Shown here: piece by piece, positions 58,412-64,000 of the stretch | How positions within the stretch are numbered: the stretch's first letter is position 1 | Layout: the number at the start of each line of letters is the position of its first letter | Origin: Euborellia annulipes | Taxonomy: Eukaryota > Arthropoda > Insecta > Dermaptera > Anisolabididae | Reading direction: 5' to 3' | Length of the DNA stretch: 64,000 bases | NCBI GenBank assembly: GCA_023213315.1 | Contig: JAKCPI010015529.1 | Location: forward strand, 78,799 to 142,798 | Translations under genes and position numbers: made by a program | Notes under the pieces: generated by a model | The model's input: only the letters and a program-made list of their open reading frames with translations | Database searches by the model: none | What the model was told of the DNA's origin: nothing

Positions 58412-59159
58412 CTCCTGTTCATAGACAAACAGCCACTGATTTCAGTAATTTTATGAAATAATGGTAACTAAATAGACAACAAATAACATTTTTTTTTTTT
58501 CAAAACATCTCTTCAAATACCGATTTTAAATGCTAGTAAAAAGTTCAAGAAAAAAAACTGTGTCTGATAATGTTTCCGACCTAAAAAAATTCCCATTATT
58601 AATAAGCCCAATTTCATATTCTTGTCACCTGTGCTAGAAATAGATATTAATTCAGATTAGAAAATATTTAAGAAAAAAAAAAAACTAGGATTTCTTAATG
58701 AAGGTGTCAACTTCCTAAGTAGGAGACCTTGAAAGGAGATTTGTCTGTCATGTGTGGAACGGTTTCTTACTTCATCACAAATATTAAATGGCAATTGTAT
58801 ATTTCCGATCCCGCCCTTGGTGTTTGGGTGTTGGGTGGGCATCTCCTTTCGTTCCTTTATCTTATTCTAATAATAATATATCATCGTTAGGTACAGGATA
58901 TACGCATTTTATCATTCTTTCCTTTTAAATATTTATTAAATTCCATTCAAAAAAACAGATAAGCAATAATTAAATTTTAGTCAGAATGAGAAAAAAAAAA
59001 ATTTAGAAAAAGTTCCAATTTTCTGTCAAAAATGATATGTTAAAATTAACATTTATCTTATTGTGTAAACATATCAAAAGGGTGTTTTTAAGATTTCTTT
59101 GAGTTCATTCACCTCGACTAGAATTTGTTCCCGATTTCCTTGAAGTACCATAAGGACCT
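58412..59159. other. No gene recognised
   Basis: AT-rich with a balanced patch at 58690-58850. The minus frame there has no recognised family. Confidence 0.35.
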
Positions 59160-60545
59160 CATCGGGTGAAAATAAGGTTAACCTAACTAGGACAATCCTG
59201 GCGGGTTCCTCATTAGGATCGCATCAGGATGACCCTATTGAAAATAAATTGATTTTCCATCGGGATTTCCTGATTATGTCCATGTAGGGAACCATTCAGG
59301 ATTGCCTTACTGAAAAGAAAACTATTTTTAATCGGGTTATCCTGAGGAGTTCCACACTAGGATCGCATCAGGATGACCCTATTGAAAATAAATTGATTTT
59401 CCATCGGGATTTCCTGATTATGTCCATGTAGGGAACCATTCAGGATTGCCTTACTGAAAAGAAAACTATTTTTAATCGGGTTATCCTGAGGAGTTCCACA
59501 CTAGGATCGCATCAGGATGACCCTATTGAAAATAAATTGATTTTCCATCGGGATTTCCTGATTATGTCCATGTAGGGAACCATTCAGGATTGCCTTACTG
59601 AAAAGAAAACTATTTTTAATCGGGTTATCCTGAGGAGTTCCACACTAGGATCGCATCAGGATGACCCTATTGAAAATAAATTGATTTTCCATCGGGATTT
59701 CCTGATTATGTCCATGTAGGGAACCATTCAGGATTGCCTTACTGAAAAGAAAACTATTTTTAATCGGGTTATCCTGAGGAGTTCCACACTAGGATCGCAT
59801 CAGGATGACCCTATTGAAAATAAATTGATTTTCCATCGGGATTTCCTGATTATGTCCATGTAGGGAACCATTCAGGATTGCCTTACTGAAAAGAAAACTA
59901 TTTTTAATCGGGTTATCCTGAGGAGTTCCACACTAGGATCGCATCAGGATGACCCTATTGAAATAAAATCCATTTTTCATCAGGTTTTCCAGATCATGTC
60001 CACGTAGGGAGCTTTTAAGGTTTGCCTTACTGGAAAAAAGACTATTTCCCATCGGGTTATCCATACGAGATCCTCAGCAGGATCTCATCAGGATAAACCT
60101 ATTAACAAATATTCATTTTTCGTCGTGTTTTCCTGATCATACTCATGCAAGAAGCCCCTAAGGATCACCTTACTGTAAAAAAAATATTTCTCATCGGGTT
60201 CCCCAGACGAGTTCCATAGTAAGATGGCATCAGGTTGACCCAATTAAAAAAAAAATTGTATTTTTCATCGGGATTTCCTGATTATGTCCATGCAGGGAAC
60301 CTTTCAGAATTGCCTTATTGAAAAGAAAACTATTTTTAATCAGGTTATCCTGACGAGTTCCACATTAGGATCGCACCAGGATAGCACTAATGAAAATAAA
60401 TTCATTTTCCATCAGGTTATCCTGATCAGGTCCACTTAGGGAACTTTCAAGGTTTGCCTTACTGGAAAAAAAGACTATTTATTTTTATCGGGTTCTCTAG
60501 ACGACTTCCATAGTTGGATGGCATCAGGATGGCCCTATTAAAAAA
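59160..60545 (+). repeat. 144-bp satellite (dimer of two 72-bp halves)
   Basis: GCATCAGGATGACCC recurs at 59221, 59365, 59509, 59653, 59797 and 59941, exactly 144 bp apart, with near-identical units between. Further units up to about 60540 are diverged. Each unit consists of two alignable 72-bp halves sharing CAGGAT, TGAAA, ATCGGG and CCTGA at the same offsets. Non-coding. Confidence 0.95.
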
Positions 60546-60568
60546 ATTGATAATTCTTAAAGTATTAA

Positions 60569-60753
60569 CTAGTGATGAGAAGTGGCTGTAGACTTTAAAT
60601 TGGGTATAGGAAACTTTGCAGTCAAGGAATTGAATAAAAAACTTTTATATATATAAAAAACTTTTATTTAATTATTAACCGTCGACGTTTCGGTCGCAAA
60701 TCAAGACCTTCCTCAGGACGATGTGATAATCACAAGTTTCCTATACCCAATTT
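60569..60753 (-). mobile_element. 185-bp hammerhead-bearing element inserted at satellite edge
   Basis: AAAGTATTAA occurs at 60559-60568 and 60754-60763 as a possible 10-bp target duplication. Internal inverted arms ACTTTAAATTGGGTATAGGA and inverse. It abuts the last diverged 144-bp unit. Confidence 0.6.
60675..60722 (-). ncRNA. Hammerhead-like core, best-preserved copy
   Basis: Minus strand AUCGUC-CUGAGGA-A-GGUC...GACC-GAA-ACGU-C-GACGGU. Stem I AUCGUC/GACGGU pairs over 6 positions (one G-U), stem II is GGUC/GACC, the core CUGANGA and GAA are intact, and C17 follows the self-complementary ACGU. Confidence 0.65.
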
Positions 60754-60899
60754 AAAGTATTAAATTTGAATTTCATCAAATTTTCTAAAAATTCACTAAA
60801 ACAATAGATTATCTAAAAGGCTTTTATTTATTTTTTTTTTCATTGTATAATAAAATAATTTAATAATTATATTTATTTATTTATATTATATTTAATTTT

Positions 60900-61052
60900 T
60901 TTTAATTTATATTTAATGTTACTTGCACAATTGACAAGAAAATTATATATAATCTAATCAAAACAATGTAAATCAGAAAAACTTTAATGTTAATTTTCTC
61001 AAATCTCGGTACCTGGCGCTTGACACACTAATGCGTAACAGGGTCCATATAT
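60900..61052 (-). mobile_element. MITE family M1, copy c (partial, inverted)
   Basis: Reverse of the 25172 and 29873 copies: TTGCACAATTGACAAGAAAA, CTTTAATGTTAATTTTCTCA, then GCTTGACACACTAATGCGTA and ACAGGGTCCATAT at the end. The far end is degraded. Confidence 0.65.
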
Positions 61053-61289
61053 GAAATATATAGAGAGAAATTTATAAAATTATTTGCTTATAACGCACAA
61101 AAAAAAATTATAATTTTAAAAATTAAAATTTATCTCATATTCTCTTTATTTTTAAATGTATATTAAATTTCCTCTTTCAAAAAGAAAAAGAAAATGTTTG
61201 TCTAAAAAAAAATATACTGCTTGAATTAATATATTCGCATAAAATTTGTGTTTTGTCTTATATATAAAAGTGAATTTGTATAAAAATTA

Positions 61290-61501
61290 AAGTTTGATGA
61301 GTGCTATATGCAAACCCCGCCTAAAAGGAAATCAACCAATTAGAAACTTAGAACGTGACGTGTTTCATCCCCACCAACCCCATAATGCTTTGCGGAAAAA
61401 GACGATCGCGCTGAACTGGGAGCAAGGAGCAATGGGCGCCATTATATCTCTGGATTCTCTTCGCGACACTCAAAATAAAATACTGTTTTTATTTGTTAGA
61501 T
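61290..61501 (+). promoter_or_regulatory. Likely promoter/5' UTR of the downstream gene
   Basis: Balanced GC with ACGTGACGTG, CATAATGCTTTGC and GCAATGGGCGCCATTAT just before the start codon. A short overlapping upstream frame (61297-61512) starts at another ATG and could be an upstream ORF. Confidence 0.35.
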
Positions 61502-62227
61502 ATGGACTATAAATATAGAATCGTAGTATTTAAAGATGATATGAGTGAAGATTCGAAAAAGTTAATAGACATTATACCAATATCATGGTTAATTAACAAA
61601 GAATCAGAGCCAAATCAAATGTATTATTTCTTTATGCCACCACCTTATTCTACATCGAGAATAAACAAGTTGAAAAGAATGGTAATAAGTAATAGCAAGC
61701 CAGATATGTCTTGGCCAACATATGCTATTGAAATAAAAGGAAGAGCCAGTAAGTATATTTAATTATTTTTATTATATTTTACTATTTATACAACTAAGGA
61801 CAAAATTTTCCATTACTTATATAGAAACATATCAAGAAGCTGAAGACAAGGTTATGTTACTTCATAAAAAAGACAATGTTTATACAAGTGACTCTGGGAA
61901 GACGGCAGCAACGAATGCTGAAGAAGATAGAAAAGCTTTGAAATTCAGGTCTACTCCTGTCGATTCAAAATCTCTAAAAAGAAAATTAAAATCATCGGTA
62001 GTCAATTTAAATGATGATCATCAAAAAAAACAATGTAATTTTTCAAAGTATTTAACTTAACCTATATAACAATTTTCACTTTGTTTGATTTTTTTTTTAT
62101 AGTTTGTCTTCCATCGACTAGTGAAGATAGTCTTTCATCAGATAATGATGTAAGAAATAAAAAAACGACTATTAAATTTAGTAATAAATCCAGTAAAGCT
62201 CCACAACCATTTCGGACCAATGATTAG
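61502..62227 (+). CDS. Repeat-associated conserved protein, N-terminal part, ends early at TAG
   Basis: Exons 61502-61748, 61825-62034 and 62103-62227 join in phase with GT/AG borders. The start MDYKYRIVVF is in good context. Features: DIIPISWL, PPPYSTSRINKLKRMV, DMSWPTYAIEIKGRAKTYQE and then a Lys/Ser/Asp-rich, disordered-looking segment (KRKLKSS, SEDSLSSDND). This resembles the N-terminus of a multicopy family in arthropods and Hydra (xxVIPxSWLxx...PPYxxxxRxxKxI...W..Y.V.V.G.A.SYxEAxxK), often with a C-terminal DUF4806. Recognition is by pattern only. The frame stops at TAG, but the exon appears to run 23 bases further to a consensus donor, GTAAGT at 62251. Either a truncated paralogue/pseudogene or a genuine short protein of 193 residues. 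Confidence 0.5.
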
Positions 62228-62648
62228 AAAATTCCTATCGAAGAAAAATTGTAAGTATATTTTTTACTTTCTCTTACCCTATATATGAAATATATAGAAA
62301 GTATTGTTTAATTTAGTATTATTTTTAACACTATTTAATTCTTAATTTGAAAATATTGAAAAAGTTAACAATTGAATCTTTAAGTAAATTATAAAACTTT
62401 TTTTTAACTAATCAATAAAAATAATAAGAAGTATAAATTGCAATTTAGTTAACATTAAAATCTTTAATTCATTTATCGAAAAAAATTATATATTTTACTA
62501 TAAATTTAAACTTATAAATCATAATATAGCTTAAAATTTAAATTATTTAAATATTTCATACAATGTATTAAAATTCAATGACATTAATTTTTAGGACTTG
62601 TAGATGCAGGCAGCCAGCAAATAATAAAAAAAAAAAAACTATTTTAAT

Positions 62649-62685
62649 TATCATCGAGGTTTCGGATTCCATCTTCAGGACGATA
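62649..62685 (-). ncRNA. Hammerhead-like core with 7-bp stem I
   Basis: Minus strand UAUCGUC-CUGAAGA-U-GGAAUCC-GAA-ACCU-C-GAUGAUA. Stem I pairs over 7 positions with one G-U. Stem II is minimal (GGAAUCC). ACGU is mutated to ACCU. Confidence 0.55.
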
Positions 62686-62767
62686 GACTGTTACTGTTGC
62701 TTAGATTGAGGCATTTGGGTTCATACAAAAATAAATGAATAAATTTGCATATACTATTAGATGTATA

Positions 62768-63000
62768 CAAGGGCGGATACAAGGGGGGGGGGGGTAAAGG
62801 GGGTATTTTTTTCGAAAAAAAATTTATTTTTAATGTAAAATTTTAAAAATCAATACTTAAAATTTGATTTGTATTTATATTCTGTCAAACAAGTACAGAA
62901 TGCGCCTTTAAATTAAGAAAAACTAGTGTGCTGTGCGACGAGTCACATCAGATTATCCCCCCCCCCCCCCCCCCGAGAAACACCTCTGGATCCGCCCTTG
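62768..63000. mobile_element. MITE with CAAGGGCGGAT ends and G/C runs
   Basis: Ends CAAGGGCGGATACAAGGGG and inverse CTGGATCCGCCCTTG, each adjoining a homopolymer run of G or C. Near the right end it includes a piece of the R2 hairpin right arm (GTGTGCTGTGC...AGTCACATCAGATTA). Confidence 0.65.
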
Positions 63001-63359
63001 ATGGATTGACTAATATATTATTATAAAAATTTTTTTTGATGTTTTAATTACAATTGGTTCCTCCAACTTCCATTATTGACAAGAAATTTACCGTTAATTA
63101 ATATTTTATTAAAATTAAATTAACCCGTTTCAATTTTTTTAAATTTATATTTTACTTTAAGACATACGTATTTTTCATGTTTATTTTTTTGTTTAATTAT
63201 CAATATAATAAAATTAATGTTTTTCTGATTTTAAAAATATTCTGTAATATTAAATTCTAAAAGAAAATGTATAGTTCCTGTGATCAATAAAATATTTTTT
63301 TAAGTAATGTTGACTCATATTTAAACCTTTTACTCTCATGCAAAGCAAATGGGGATTAT
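63001..63359. other. AT-rich spacer
   Basis: Nothing recognised between the MITE and the right-hand satellite. Confidence 0.4.
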
Positions 63360-64000
63360 ATAAGGTAATCCAGGCCAGGATCACATGGCAATCCTGACCA
63401 AAATCATAAATGGAAAACCTGACCAGTACCATGTAAGAAAATCCTGACCAGGACCATGTAAGAAAATCCTCTTCAGAGCCATATAAGGTAATCCTGATCT
63501 GGACCATATAAAATAATCCTATTAAGGACCTCTGGGGTCTTCTGCGTTACATCCTTATCAAGACCTCGTCAGGTCATCATGACCTATACCTTACCAGTTT
63601 GCCAGGTTGTCCTGATAACGTCCTTGTCGGGTACTTACAAAAAATTCTAGTCGGGAACCATATAAGGTAATCCTGATCAGGACCATATAAAATAATCCTA
63701 ATCAGGACCTCATGGGTCTTCTGCGTTACATCCTTATCTGGTCCTCGTCAGGTTTTCCTGTCCTATACCTTATCAGGTTGCCAGGTTGACCTGATAAGGT
63801 ACTTATCGGGTCCTTACATAAAATTCTAGTCGGGAACCATATAAGGTAATCCTGATCAGGACCATATAAAATAATCCTAATCAGGACCTCATGGGTCTTC
63901 TGCGTTACATCCTTATCTGGTCCTCGTCAGGTTTTCCTGTCATATACCTTATCAGGTTGCCAGGTTGACCTGATAAGGTCCTTATCGGGTCCTTACATAA
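63360..64000 (+). repeat. 179-bp satellite running off the window
   Basis: CCATATAAGGTAATCCTGAT recurs at 63479, 63658 and 63837, 179 bp apart; the last two units are nearly identical. Inside each unit a shorter word (GGACCATATAAAATAATCCT, TAATCCTGATCAGGACC) recurs about every 30 bases. The left end (63360-63478) is diverged and composed of the short words only. Confidence 0.92.

Noticed and set aside
59160..60545. CRISPR-like array
   Set aside because: Units are contiguous 144-bp repeats without unique spacers in a eukaryotic context; a satellite.
61297..61512. 72-codon frame before the 61502 gene
   Set aside because: Overlaps the start of the recognised protein in another frame; at most an upstream ORF.

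Overview
This is an AT-rich, intron- and repeat-dense nuclear window from an animal, most likely an arthropod. The abundance of tRNA-headed SINEs, Penelope-type debris and outward-facing hammerhead-like repeats would suit a copepod such as a sea louse, but that is an inference. Host genes have spliced GT/AG exons whose reading phases can be checked across the joins. Nothing here suggests a prokaryote, an organelle or a viral genome.

Host genes from left to right: the 3' part of ric-8/synembryn (+, 1-2463); a complete SMG8, the nonsense-mediated-decay cofactor (+, 12299-22064, 15 exons, 927 codons); a small four-exon gene resembling the cilium/flagellum protein CFAP119/CCDC189 (+, 22790-25642); a complete SAM-domain C19orf47 homologue (-, 29499-34831, 9 exons, 408 codons); the first coding exon of alpha-actinin (+, 35836-35952) with a GC-rich 5' region containing a palindromic E-box, and no second exon found in the remaining 28 kb; and a three-exon gene of a repeat-associated arthropod/cnidarian family (often DUF4806-linked) at 61502-62227. 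SMG8 and the CFAP119-like gene are tandem. C19orf47 and alpha-actinin are divergent, with start codons about 1 kb apart. The genes do not form an obvious pathway.

The rest is almost entirely mobile DNA. Several elements can be delimited by target-site duplications: tRNA-derived SINEs (3286-3500, 4385-4603, 21026-21139, 39203-39442, 41096-41342), hAT-type elements with 8-bp duplications (4158-4933, 9413-11721, 54321-54906), and TA-flanked Tc1/mariner/pogo-type elements (27278-28377, 48874-49838). Nesting reaches three levels. Other debris includes a Penelope-like GIY-YIG endonuclease fragment, a LINE 3' end trapped between long inverted repeats inside an SMG8 intron, and an inverted duplicate of a mariner-type transposase 3' end in the next intron.

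The most interesting signal is a recurrent small RNA-like motif, CUGANGA-W-stem II-GAA-ACGU-H. It resembles a hammerhead core with one extra nucleotide before stem II and a stem III reduced to a self-complementary tetranucleotide. It occurs about 15 times in unrelated repeat families, usually as two copies in inverted arms reading outward. In several copies the flanks can form a stem I despite different sequences. One copy lies 3' of the Penelope-like fragment. Further points are a 144-bp satellite built from two diverged 72-bp halves, a 179-bp satellite running off the right edge, a near-perfect approximately 90-bp mobile hairpin in three places, and a one-base frameshift in ric-8 that looks like a homopolymer error.
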